Source: Sanghuangporus weigelae (lineage: Eukaryota; Basidiomycota; Agaricomycetes; Hymenochaetales; Hymenochaetaceae). Taken from it: DNA of 64,000 nucleotides. The translations under genes were made by a program, and so were the position numbers. The stretch lies in assembly GCA_033182465.1 (NCBI GenBank), contig CP137329.1, positions 1,488,001 to 1,552,000 on the forward strand, written 5' to 3'. Under the pieces are notes generated by a model. It was not told where the DNA came from. It saw only the letters and a program-made list of their open reading frames with translations, and made no database searches. Shown in pieces: positions 23,033 to 34,837 of this stretch. The number at the start of each line of letters is the position of its first letter. The first letter of the stretch is position 1.

Positions 23033-24609
23033 ATGGCATCCATTGGTATCATTCCTGCGTCGCAGCTGGATATTACTGTGAGCCCAGAAGAATCTTGTTT
23101 CCTTCGATTCTTTCGTTGATCTCTAGTCCAGTTCGGTTGTTTGTTTCTGGGAGCTATGTAAGTCCTCATATACTTCGGAGATCTGTGCCCAGGGACTGAT
23201 TACATGCGGTCCAGCTTTGCTACAGCGTAAGTTTCAGTCGCTTTCTCGGATGGACGGGAGCTGAGCGGAATCTCAACCGCAGCTTATGGGGAATCGGCTG
23301 TCTCCAATTGTACTTTTATTACGAGGCGAGAACTCACGCGGCACCAAGTATTCTCGTCGTACTCATCAGATGATATCAATTTAGAAGTATTGGAAGACCG
23401 ATCAGCGCTGGCTCAGAGCGTTCATCTTTCTGATATGGGCACTCGATACAGCGCACCAGGCTCTCATCTTGCAATCGAACTATGTCATTTTTGTACATGG
23501 AATTGGTGACATATTAGTATTACTTCATGTGTCGAAGTACGGCTCATTAATATCACGAAAATCCTTAACTGAACGATATTTTCTTCAGAACCACGACCAG
23601 CGCCGCAATGCTAGCCGCTCTCATTGATGCAATGGTACAAATCGTTTTAGTCCGTCGGGCCTGGTACTGTAAGTGACAGGACATTTGCTTTCATTGATTT
23701 TGTCTGATTCTTCTGAAGTAAGCCGGAAAAAACGTGCGCTAAGAGTGATCCTATGTATCGCCGTATTGGCGCAGTTTGTGGTCACGACAGTCTTCTTCGC
23801 CCAAATTCATAATTTCAGAAATATACTGCAGTTTATGGGCGTCGTTAACACGGAGCTTGTGATGAGCTGCATCGTGCTTGCTACCGACACCCTTCTTGCG
23901 GGCGTGCTTATATGGTTATTATGGAAAGCTCGTTCTGGATTCCATAGGTCGGATTCAATTATCAACCGTCTCGTCATATATACCGTCGGCTCCGGTCTTG
24001 TAACTGCCTTTTGGGCGACCATAGCGGTAATAGGAACGCGTGTGGCACCCAATTCTTTCATTTACCTCCTCGTCGACCTGGTTATGCCGAAGCGTCAGTG
24101 TTCTTTTAGGAAATCCAAGGAGTGACTACTCGCTCATATTCTCCACAGTGTATTTTAACTGCATGCTTGCATCGTGCGTACTCCTCAATACTATTTCACT
24201 CCGAGAGCTGATATTTGAGAACAGGTTAAATGCGAGATTACGTCTTCGTGCAACCGCAGGAATTGAGCTGGGAAACATGAGCATTCGCCTTGGAAATCTT
24301 TCCTCTGCTTCGGCAGAAAGGTCAAACGGTTCCGCGGGTCGAGTGAACAAAGTTTGTATCAATCATTTTTTCTCCTCTTTTTACACTGATTCTGCTTCTT
24401 GTGCACGCAGGTATCGAGTTCAAGACCAGTTGAGTGCAGGATTGATATCGCGACTGAGTCAAGATCAGATGACTTGGATGGGAAGGTGAGAAACATTTGT
24501 ACATCATCATGCCGAAGCTGATTATGGCTTCCCGACCCTACAGAAACCTGGAAATATCGCTCCTCAGTCTGATGAGAGCGGACCTCGGACTGATGCATCA
24601 GTAGGCTAA
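23033..24609 (+). CDS. DUF6534 membrane protein 2
   Basis: About eleven exons. Start MASIGIIPASQLDIT at 23033; 12-nt micro-exon at 23215-23226; then LWGIGCLQLYFYYE, KYWKTDQRWLRAFIFLIW, DTAHQALILQSNYV, DAMVQIVLVRRAWY, LSRKKRALRVILCIAVLAQ, IWLLWKARSGFHRSDSIINR, YTVGSGLVTAFWATIAVIG, YFNCMLASLNARLRLR. Two further exons extend the hydrophilic tail, ending SGPRTDASVG, stop at 24607-24609. The intron after YFYYE begins with GC (GAG|GCGAGA), where gene 1 has GTGAGC. Family and topology as for gene 1. The gene looks intact if that GC donor is used. Confidence 0.9.
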
Positions 24610-25474
24610 ACTGACCAGGATACCGTAGATTTACAATTATGTCCGGTATACTTATCGTCCGCATGTGGATTAAAAATATCGAAGAGCTATTCAGAGCACG
24701 TTGTTTTAGGGGAAAAGATACAATTCTATACTTCGTTAGCTTCTCGGAGTTTCAAACGGAGTGCTAACGGTGATTGGAACGCGTGTGGTCACGACTCACG
24801 AGGCGTCATTAGACTCATCCTTGAATTTTTGTCTTCGCTTTTGCTTTCCGATTTCAATTTCATGCATTACATGCCGTGATTTACATTTTCACGTTTCATC
24901 TCCACAGCCTCTCATGCGCATGATCAGATGCATTGGTATGACCAAAAGCCCGACCAGAACGACCAATCGGATCGTCCCCACCAGGGCAACTTGAGAGAGA
25001 AGGTCTTGATACCTAGTTCTATATAGCAGAGACATCATCAAGACTGTGGTGTGGACTTACGGATACACGAGGATCGATCATCAAAAGCGGTCAAAACTGC
25101 CCCTTTCGTTCACGGTGGTTAGCACTCAGATGCATGCACGCTTGATATAAACACTGATTCTCTACTTAGCTTCCAGGTTACTAGATATCGATCATCATGG
25201 ACCTTTTCCCATCACATCAAGGAACGCCATTGGACTGACGCTGAATACTTGTTCATTTACTGCGGAAAGTATGCTCGATCAAACTTGCTCGTCAAAGTGC
25301 GCTCTTCTGACACGTCCAAAGCCTGATGGTGGTGGTTTCAAATCCCCGTCCGTCATGCCTGAGTCAGTGATCGTGAGGCGCCACATTCGTATTTAAGACG
25401 GCCTTTATTAGATCCTTCAGCGTCCCAACTCGCTACTAAAGGCCGTATCTTCCAATCCACGCTTGTATCCCGAT
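24610..25474. other. Intergenic region, 0.86 kb, with a possible DUF6534 scrap
   Basis: Near 24767-24787 the text GGTGATTGGAACGCGTGTGG nearly matches the segment of DUF6534 gene 2 that encodes VIGTRV. The rest shows no gene. A short hydrophobic frame on the minus strand near 24.93-25.0 kb is not supported by splice or family evidence. Confidence 0.35.
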
Positions 25475-27065
25475 ATGGATTCTGCTATTGTCATTCCTGT
25501 GCCAGTTGTGGATAAGACGGTATGCATCAGAGTTATTCACCTCAAGACGCCTTGCTAAGTGTCCTGTTCTTCCAGCTTGGCTGTTTGTTTCTTGCACTCG
25601 TGTGAGCCCTATAGAGAAAGCCGATACTCCCATGTACTGACGTATACCAATCTAGTTTCTCTTCTGTGTAAGCCTCCGCGATTATCAAGCAAACTTTTGA
25701 TGAACTTTATCTTATAAGCCTATGGGGTGCTGGGTGCCTCCAGCTATATTTCTATTATGAAGTCAGATTTCTGTGTTACTAAATTGTATGTATGCCTGTG
25801 CTCACCCGCCTCCTTTTACTCTAGAAATACTGGAAGACAGATCAACAATGGTTGAAGGCGTATATCTTCGTGATATGGACGTTGGACACAGCACATCAAG
25901 TCCTCATCGTGCAATTTAATTACATGCACCTTGTAAGGGGAGTCGCCGATGCGACATTACTGACGGCAGTGTCGAAGTGAGATGCTTTTCTTTTTCGATG
26001 ACGACTGAAAATAACGTAAACTTCGCTATAGAACAGGAATTGACACTGCTATTCTCGCTGCTATAATTGATACGATGATACAGATCATCTTTGTGCGACG
26101 TGCTTGGATTTGTACGTGATTCGACTCGCAATAACTATGCCCCTATGCTTCTCACTGACAGCTCACATTCTTTTAGTAAGCAACAGGAATCGTGTATTGA
26201 CGGGCGTCCTCAGCATTGCTGTCATAGGACAGTTTGCAGCTACCACAACTTATTACGGGCAGATCTATCACTTCAACCTGCTGACACAGTTTGTCGAAGT
26301 CGTTCACATGGAGCTCATTTTAAATTGCGTGTTAACCTTCACGGACATGCTCATTGCTGTCTCGTTGATCTGGCTACTGAGGAAATCGCGCTCGGGTATC
26401 GGGAGAACGGATTCTGTAATAAACCGTCTCGTTACGTATACCATTGGGTCCGGATTCGTGACTGGACTTTGGACCATGTCAGCACTGATTGCTGCTCAAG
26501 TGGTAACCGATTCTCTTATTTACCTACTCATTGCCCTGGTCTTTCCAAAGCGTGTGTACCTTCATGCTAGTACTTGAGATCAGCTCACTAATGCTCTCTC
26601 TAGTGTACTTCAATTGCATGCTTGCCTCGTTCGTCCTTCAACCTTTGATTTTCATTTCTTTGGTACTGACAGATTTCCTAAGGTTAAACGCTCGATCACG
26701 TCTCCGCGAAGCTCTGAGCACCGGGACAGGAGGCTTGAGCATTCGCCTGGAAAATTTCTCTTCTCCTTCGACGGAGAGATCGAATACTGCTACGGGCGTC
26801 TCGCACAAGGTTTGAGCTATGCATCGTTTTACAATGTTTCCGTGTGAAGTTACGAGCCTCTTCTAGCCTTCGAACACAAGAGCGATCGAATGTCGGGTTG
26901 ATATCAATATCGAATCCGGAGCTGACCAGCAGGAGGTATGCCGCCCCAGCATTATGCTTCATTTTCTGGCTATTTTAGCGTTGATCTCTGGTCTTTTAGA
27001 GGCGTTCCGAAACCTTCGTTGGCCCGGGAAGTGACGACCTGGGAGACCATTCTTCAAAAGTCTAG
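25475..27065 (+). CDS. DUF6534 membrane protein 3
   Basis: About eleven exons from MDSAIVIPVPVVDKT at 25475. The 12-nt micro-exon is 25656-25667. Blocks: LWGAGCLQLYFYYE, KYWKTDQQWLKAYIFVIW, DTAHQVLIVQFNYM, DTMIQIIFVRRAWI, LSNRNRVLTGVLSIAVIGQ, IWLLRKSRSGIGRTDSVINR, YTIGSGFVTGLWTMSALIA, YFNCMLASLNARSRLREAL, then a tail ending DDLGDHSSKV (stop 27063-27065). All introns read as GT-AG. It is closer to genes 1 and 2 than to genes 4 and 5 by the wording of the conserved loops. Confidence 0.9.
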
Positions 27066-27535
27066 CACGTAATCCTGTTATAGATTTATCAGCATTGGAC
27101 GGTTCGGTTCTATGCATAAGATGCAATATAAGTTCGATTGAATAAATATTAGTCTAGCACTTTGTAAATTGTATGACGGCAAATATGGATTCAATTGTTG
27201 ATCACGCATAAATCACTTATCTGAAGATCTTTGGCCAAGTCCTGTAACTTGTGTAAGTGCCTACCACATTTCTTTTTGTGCAACCGGCTGCAACGCATCT
27301 TCACAAATCTTCAAAACTCAATTCATGCTGTACGAATCTGCGACTAGTACTGATCATATATTTTCGGATTATTTCTCGTGCATCCACTACGCACTACCTC
27401 GCTGCACTCGCCCTACATGGAAATTGCGCAAAAGGCAGTGCTCAATTCAGCCATTAGGAACATGAGGCGGAACAGCGCTCATAACAACGCTCATCGCTCC
27501 CTTTCGTTCTTATCATCGCCATCGTTTGCTTTATC

Positions 27536-30500
27536 ATGCCTCCTCCATCCTCGGATACCGACTCAAACGATTCCACGGAGACTAGACCCATCTCTAGTAT
27601 TACAGCCATGCTGAATATGGGAGCGTCGCGCCTGACGAAATCCCTCTCATTACCGGTTAAGCGTTTGAGCAAGCAACTGGTACTAAAATAACATATACTC
27701 CTGTGTCGAGTCGCTTACCGATTTCAAACTGTAGAACTTTTTTCGGCACATGCATCAGGCCGACTCTAGATGGTCTCGGTTCGAAGAATCCGGAAATAGC
27801 GAATACCTTGACTCAGCTATCGCTTTACAGCAAGCTGCAGTGGATTCTTGTTCTCAGGGTCAGCGTAATCGCGATATAGCATTGCAAATGCTTGCCTATT
27901 TTCTTTGCGCGCGATACGAGCAATGGGGAGAGATTGATGATCTGGAGAGAGCGATCATGCAGTACCGTGCCACTCTGGAGCTTCGATCGGAGGATCACCC
28001 AGATCGTGCTTCGTCATTGGGGAGCCTTGCAAGCAGCCTCCAGACGCGCTTTGAGCATAGCGGGAGGCTGGAGGATATCGAGGAAGCCATCATTCTGGAA
28101 CGTGCCGCTCTGGAGCTTCGACCCGATGGTCACCAGAATCGTTCTTTATCGCTATGCAATCTTGCGAGCAGCCTTCAGACACGCTTCGAGCAGACCGGAA
28201 GATTGGAGGATCTTGATGAAGCCATCCTTCTCGAACGTGCTGCTCTAGTGCTCCAACCGGAGGGCCATCCGGCCCATTCTTTGTTGTTGGGCAATCTCGC
28301 TAGCGCCCTTCAGACGCGTTTTGAACACTGTGGAAGAGTGGAGGATATTGAGGAAGCTATCGCTCTGGAGCGTATCGCGCTTATGCTTCGACCGGAGGGT
28401 CACCCGAGTCGTTCTCTGTCATTGGGAAACCTCGCAAACAGCCTTCAGACGCGCTTTGTGCACTGCGGTGGGCTGGAGGATATTGAAGAAGCAATCACTC
28501 TGGGACGTGCCGTTCTGACGCTTCGACCTGAGGATCACCCGGACCATTGTTCTGCGCTGAGTGATCTAGCGGCCTACCTACGGACGCGTTTTGAGCGCAG
28601 CGGCAGGATGGACGATCTTGATGAAGCCATCACTCTTGGGCGTGCTGTGCTGGTGCTTCGACCTGAGAGTGACCTAAATCGTTCTTCGTCATTGAGAAGC
28701 CTTGCGCGCAGCCTTCGGACGCGTTTTGAGTACGGCGGAAGGGTGGCGGATCTGGAAGAAGCCATTCCGCTGGAACGCGCTATGCTGGAACTTCTACCTG
28801 AGGGTCATCCAAAACGTCCCTTGACGTTGGGAGAGCTCGCGAGCAGCCTTCGCACCCGCTTTGGACTTGGTGGAAGGATGGAGGATCTTGATGAATCCAT
28901 CATTCTGGAACGAAACGCACTAGTGCTCCAGCCGGAAGATCATCCGGCCCATTCTGTGTTGTTGGCCAATCTCGCTGTCAGCCTTCAGACGCGATTTGAG
29001 CATTGTGGGAGAATGGAAGATCTCGAGGAAGCTATCAGTCTGAAACGTGCCGTACTGGAGCTTCGGCCGGAGAGTCACCCGAATCGTTCTGTCGCGTTGG
29101 GAAATCTCGCGACCACACTGAAGACGCGCTTTGAGCACAGCAGGAGGATGGAAGATTTTGAGGAAGCCATCACTCTTGGGCGCGCCGCTTTGGAGCTTCG
29201 AGCCGAGGACCATCCAGATTATTATATGCTATTGGGCAATCTCGCGGGCACACTTGAAACACGCTTCAAGCTCAGTGGAAGGATGGAGGATCTTGATGAA
29301 TCCATCGCTCTGGGACGTTCTGCGCTGGAGCTTCTTCCAGAGGGTCACCCGAATCGTTCTGTCGCGTTGGGTAATCTCGCGATCAGCCTTAGCACGCGCT
29401 TTGAGCATAGCGGGAGGATGGAAGATCTTGAGGAGGCAATCGCTCTAGAACGTGCCGCGCTGGCGCTTCTATCAGAGGGTCACCCGAACTGCTCCTTGGC
29501 ATCGAGCAATCTCTCAATGGCACTTCGGACGCGCTTTGTGCACAGCAGGGCGATGGAGGATATTGAGCAAGCCATCACTCTGGGACGTGCCGTGTTGAGA
29601 CTTCAACCCGAAGGCCACCCAGGGCGTTCTGAATCTTTGAGCAAACTTGCCGAATCGCTCCTCGTTCGTTCTGAGAAAGAAGGGCATCGGGATGATTACA
29701 AGGAATCAATTCTGTTGCTGAGAGATGCTGCCTTTCACTCGTTCTCGAGCATCACAACTCGTCTTTTGATTGCGTGGAGATGGACGACAATTGCTCGAAG
29801 TCATGATCACAGCACTCTAATCGAAGCGCATAGAACGGCTCTGTCACTCCTTCAGCGATCCCTCGCCATCAGACCTACTCTGTCCGAGCAACACAAATTT
29901 CTTTGTAGTGATGATCGTTATCAGTCACTCCCCTTGAACGCAGCTGCACATGCCATCGACAAAGGCGAAATCATCCAGGCTGTCGAGTTTCTCGAACAAG
30001 GGAGAGCATTACTTTGGTCACAGATGCGCGGATTTAGGACCCCACTGGAACAGCTTTCGGGAGTGGATAAGGCACTTGCTGAAAGGTTTGAGAACTGTAA
30101 CCGGTGCCTAGAAACTCTTATAACATCTTCCGAGTCGGGGATGGCAGGCTCAGGAAGGATGGCTTATAGTATCCTTGAAAACGGCGCGTTTCAAAAACGG
30201 AATTCGATCGACGAGATGTTGAGGCAAATGCGGCGATTATCAGAAGAGCAGGAGTCAATAATCAACGACATAAGACGAATACCTGAGTTTGAAGCCTTTC
30301 TCAAGACTTCTCCATTCGATGCCATACGGCAGGCGGCTTCAGAAGGACCCGTCATCGTGCTGAATCACTCCGAGTATAGATGCGACACAATCATCGTTCT
30401 CGCGCGCGAGATCGATCCGTGTGTCTGCATTCCTCTGGATAAGGATTTTTATTTGGACGCTATCGAGCTCCGTGAGGAGCTCATACGAGTTCGCCAAACA

Positions 30501-31388
30501 TCCGGAGTAGGGTCCGTAGAGTATGACGAGGTGCTTCGGCGAGTCATGACGACACTGTGGGAGAGAGTTGTCTCCAAAGTCATCCGAAAACTGAAAGAAC
30601 TCGGGATTAACGAGGGCTCACGAATCTGGTGGTGTCCTACTTCAGTGCTCACTGCCTTCCCCTTTCACGCCGCAGGTCCATACGAAGGTGCAAACGGTCG
30701 TATGAGGTACCTCCTGGATGATTATATCTCATCCTATACTCCGACTCTCGCGTCGCTCATCAATGCGCGATCTGGTGCACAAAATGGGGGTGAAAGGATG
30801 CTCTTTGTTGGAGACACGAAACTTCCGTCGGCCAAGAAAGAAAGGGATGCCATCATTAGAGTTCGCCGGTTCAAGCAGCTCCTCGGCGACCGCGCAACCC
30901 CAGAATCAGCCCTCAGTCTTCTTCAACGGGCACACTGGGTGCATTTTGCTTGTCACGGCTTTCTGGCCAAGGAGCCATTTAACTCCTTCCTCAAGCTTTC
31001 AGGCAGCAGGCTTACCTTACTCGACATCGCACGTGCCAACCTTCCGAATGCAGAGTTTGCATTTCTTTCGGCTTGCCATACTGCGGAACAAGGTCCAGAT
31101 TTTGCCTTGGACGAAGCACTCCATCTAGCAGCGGGTATGCAGTTCTGTGGATTTCGAAGTGTGGTTGGGACGATGTGGCAACTGGTCGACAGGGATGCAC
31201 CTTTTCTGGCTGGTAATATTTATAGATATCTCATGAGTGATTTAGAGGAAGGGGAGATTAGATTCAAGAGGGCTGCTGGGGCTGTTCGACAAGCTGCATT
31301 GAATTTGAGAGCATATGGAGAGGAGGATCCGGACACGGGGAAGGTCATGACCGAGCGATGGGTCAACCTTGTGCATATAGGTGCCTGA
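27536..31388 (+). CDS. TPR-CHAT protein (putative caspase-like cysteine peptidase)
   Basis: Predicted 1257 aa. Exon 1 (27536-27655) encodes a Ser-rich leader with AMLNMGASRLTKSLSLP; exon 2 (27735-31388) the rest. Residues about 100-720 are 13-14 tandem TPR-type repeats of 45 residues with the consensus GRMEDLEEAIALERAAL and LGNLASSLQTRFEHS. The last 500 residues are a CHAT domain: GRALLWSQMR, LRQMRRLSEEQESI, FPFHAAGPYEG, WVHFACHGFL (His about 1112), FLSACHTAEQGPD (Cys about 1152) and GFRSVVGTMWQL. CHAT domains are clan CD peptidases related to caspases and separase; bacterial TPR-CHAT proteins activate gasdermins or pair with type III CRISPR, and fungal relatives appear in incompatibility-type proteins. 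Both catalytic residues look present. Substrate unknown. It sits inside the DUF6534 array on the same strand. Confidence 0.93.
27974..29660 (+). repeat. Array of 135-bp (45-codon) TPR repeats
   Basis: Tandem coding repeats in the TPR-CHAT gene. Neighbouring units share long near-identical stretches at the DNA level (for example around GAGGATCTTGATGAA and CAGACGCGCTTTGAGC), so the units have been homogenised by recombination and the copy number is likely to vary between strains. Confidence 0.85.
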
Positions 31389-32635
31389 CTGTACTTACTG
31401 TGGTGTATGCAAAACCTTGGTTGCTTTGGCATGAAACAAGCAATTTCTTCTGACAACGTCAAGGAGCTTGTCTGACTCGACGTGCGTTAGTAAAAACCGC
31501 AGATGTAACTTATCTTCGCTGCGCTGAAAATAGTCATCGGTAGCGTTCAGAAATAGGATGAATGATACAGTTCTTCCGACTGTACATCACTCGAAGCGTT
31601 CGGTGTAGCTCCACGCTACTTCAACCTTGATCGATCTTTTCCTAGAAACCTGGAGAAGGTCCTGTTCGCTGAGGAAGCGACGACCTGACGGATGAGTCCG
31701 CAGAAGTCTAGTGAGGCTTGCTCTTATCGGCTTTGTATAGTCCGCCCGACGGAAATATTCGTGATCTGATCTATGAAGTCTTCATATTACAATAAAATTG
31801 GATTCGTGTCAGCTGAGACTTGTAATAGTTTGACTACGATGAAGGCGCCACAGACACCATGGAAAGTTGGGCTCGATTACGTAAGATTTTGCCAGCCTTT
31901 CGCATCTTCGCAATGCAGGATTCCACACCGCCGCCATTCTGCGAGGCGCCTAACTATCCATGTATCGATATAACGTTGGTACGATCAAAGTGGGTGATGA
32001 ATTGAAACTTCCGTATCGCCTGTACACCGCCGCGTGCTGGTGCCTATAGCGGAATCCCGGCGACACGTAGCGCTCTGCAAATTCAAGTCTTTTCCTCGTC
32101 ACCTCGTCAGCTAACTTTCTTTTCAGCCTTCGAACCAAATCAACCGAAAATAGAATGCGCGAGCATTACTGCCTAGCTTCCCTCGATCCCAGATTAAACC
32201 TAGATATGAACCTGGTTCCAGTGCATCAGCCGTACGATTCTAGTCAAAACTGCTTTTCTGGATAATTTGTAAGTACATCTGTCGATACTCCCGACCTATC
32301 ACTCGCTGTTTGGAAGTCCTAAATGTCGAATATCCCTGCGCGCTCTAGTTTCAGCGCCTTTTCTTTTTCAGACTCTTGCTATCCCTATCCATATACAGGC
32401 TTCGCCGAGTTTCGATTAAAGTTGAGTTGCAGCAAAGAGTTCCGGCGAGAGCTGAGTTCTCGTCAATCGTCTAGGTGCTACTGGTCCGATGGTAGAACGT
32501 CTCTGCGAACACCGCCGTCCAGAGGCAATCTATAAAGACTGTCTATGAGCTTCTCTTTTCGCCAGCAGATCATCCTCTCTCCATCGCTTCAGGCCAATTT
32601 TGTGCACTTTCTAAAACAAGTAGAAACTCTATAGA
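31389..32635. other. Intergenic region, 1.25 kb
   Basis: Follows the TPR-CHAT stop and precedes DUF6534 gene 4. No coding frame, repeat or RNA gene that I can support. Confidence 0.45.
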
Positions 32636-33973
32636 ATGAGTACCGTATCAATCGTATCAGCTTCGCAGTTGGTCACCACAGTGCGTCTCTCGAGCATCCG
32701 GCCAGCTTATGTTGTACTTACTGACAATGATCCCAGTTTGGCTGTCTATTTTTTTCTGCTTTGTATGTTCTCAGGCTTTGATGGCAGACCTTGCTTACCG
32801 ATCAGATAATTCACAGGTTTGGTTCAGTGTAAATTTTCCCTCCATGAAATGCGATCAACTCTTACTAGAACAGTTCCAGATTGTGGGGAGCTGCAAGTCT
32901 CCAACTATACTATTACTGCGAAGTATGAAATCTTTGCCTTGGTGTAGGTTTGCTTCTACTAATAGAACCGATTACTTCCTAGAAATTCTGGAAGACGGAC
33001 CCTAACTATCTGAAGGCATACGTCGTGTCGATATGGGTTTTGGATACAGTGCATCAGGCCATCCTCATGGAAGTGAACTACGTGTACTTTGTGAGCGGGA
33101 TCGTAAATCCGATACTATTGACCTATCTACCAAAGTATGTTCAGTGTTGAATAGTACGAGCGTTTCTTACCTTTCTGCAGAGAAATAGGTATTATAGGAT
33201 TTATCATTGCTGTCATAGACGCCATGGTCCAGTTTTTCTTTCTCCGGAGAGTCTGGTGTCGTGAGTGTTATTTCACAATCACAGTCTCACTAGTCCTCAC
33301 TTTCATCTTATGCGTACGAAGTAAGCGGTCGGAATCGTCTACTTACTGGAATTCTCTTTGTCCTTGTCCTGTCGCAGCTCGCCCTTACTATGACCTGTAG
33401 TGGCATAATCTTGAACAAGGCGTTGTTGAGGCAAGCTGCCACTCTTGGCCGCTTCGAGATCATCATGAACACTAGCGCGGTTTTTGTGGATATGCTCTTG
33501 GCTCTTTCAATGATATGCTTTCTGCGGAAGAATCGTTCTGGAGTCAGAAGGACAGATTCAATAGTCAACCGTATTGTCATGTTGACCATTGGTTCTGGTC
33601 TCGTGACTGCGCTCTGGGCAATTATTGCAGTTGTCAGTGCTGCGGTAGCGCCTCGTTCCCTTATTTACCTGTCTTCTGATCTGATTTTCCCTAAACGTAA
33701 GTCCTCTTCATTGAAATAAACAGAAAGTCTCTAATAAAGCTTCATACAGTATACTTCAATTGCATGATGGCTTCGTTCGTCTCCCATTTTCTTGAAGGTT
33801 CAATCTCCATATCTGACGTTGACCTAAGGTTAAATGCTCGATCAAGTCTCCGCGAGGCTCTCAACGACGAGATAGTCGGCATGAGCTTTGGTACTACGAA
33901 CATCTCTACCTCGGTGACTCAGGCTTCGAACGTTATCAAAGAAGCCCCACCCAAAGTACAGGATGCGGTATAG
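32636..33973 (+). CDS. DUF6534 membrane protein 4
   Basis: Start MSTVSIVSASQLVTT at 32636; 12-nt micro-exon at 32817-32828. Family blocks: LWGAASLQLYYYCE, KFWKTDPNYLKAYVV, DTVHQAILMEVNYVYF, DAMVQFFFLRRVWC, LSGRNRLLTGILFVLVLSQ, CFLRKNRSGVRRTDSIVNR, LTIGSGLVTALWAIIAVV, YFNCMMASLNARSSLREAL, tail ending PPKVQDAV. Introns are GT-AG. The phrases YYYCE, FFFLRRVWC and KNRSGVRRTDSIVNR are shared with gene 5 and not with genes 1-3, so genes 4 and 5 are a younger pair. Confidence 0.9.
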
Positions 33974-34837
33974 AATTCATAATGCTCGAGCAAGAACTAT
34001 AATCTTCGCTGCAGAAGGATAGAATTGTTTACAATTATACGCGTTTGTTTTATCAGATATGTACTTATTGGGAGTCAACTGTCTAAACTGCCTTAAAACA
34101 ATGAATCCATTTGAATCGGACCGCGAATGTATAAATCCTTTCACGCTCCGATGCAGTCGGACCTTCGAAGCCGGGTCATCCGTGGGAACTTTCCAGTCAA
34201 AGACAACAACTGTTTGCTTGAACTGCTTACACGTAACTCTCATTGCACGCATTGGTACGTGTCGACGTATCTTCTTCTGGACATCTCAAGACCCATTCAT
34301 TGCGATCTTACTCGTAGATTGTCTAAGAATATAGTGCGCTGGAACATCTGAGGGGAGCTTCGCACCTTCTACATGAATGGAACTAGACGCGCGCCTGGCT
34401 TTAGTGTGATAGTGGCGTTTGGCTTCAGTTCTAACCTCCTTCTTTGGATAAACTGTAAGGTTGTTCCTCGAGATAATCGAAGTATGGAAATAAGTCGTTG
34501 CTTCGCGTGTCCATGAATCTAACACTTTCTTCATTCTATAACCTCTTTCTGCGCACATTGATATATAGGTCGGGCGGTATCGCTTATGATTACCAGCTCC
34601 AACATTGGCGCATGCTGTATCCGAAACTGGACCGGAGAAGCACCATGATCACATCCATTGGCCTGACCCAATTGGCAAAGAAACTTCTCAAAAAAGATTC
34701 TGACAGACAGTGCCAATCAGAGTACATATAAATACGTATTACGGTCGCCAGGGTCTCTTCCTTCCTTCCAGCATCCCTCCTCTCCTGCCATCGAAAGCTC
34801 ACTGAAGTTTCTGGAGCCGTTGGTAAAATTACACAGC
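33974..34837. other. Intergenic region, 0.86 kb
   Basis: Between DUF6534 genes 4 and 5. I see no gene; several short frames are chance. Confidence 0.4.

Noticed and set aside
27974-29660. CRISPR-like or satellite repeat
   Set aside because: The regular 135-bp repeats are coding TPR units in a single open frame.
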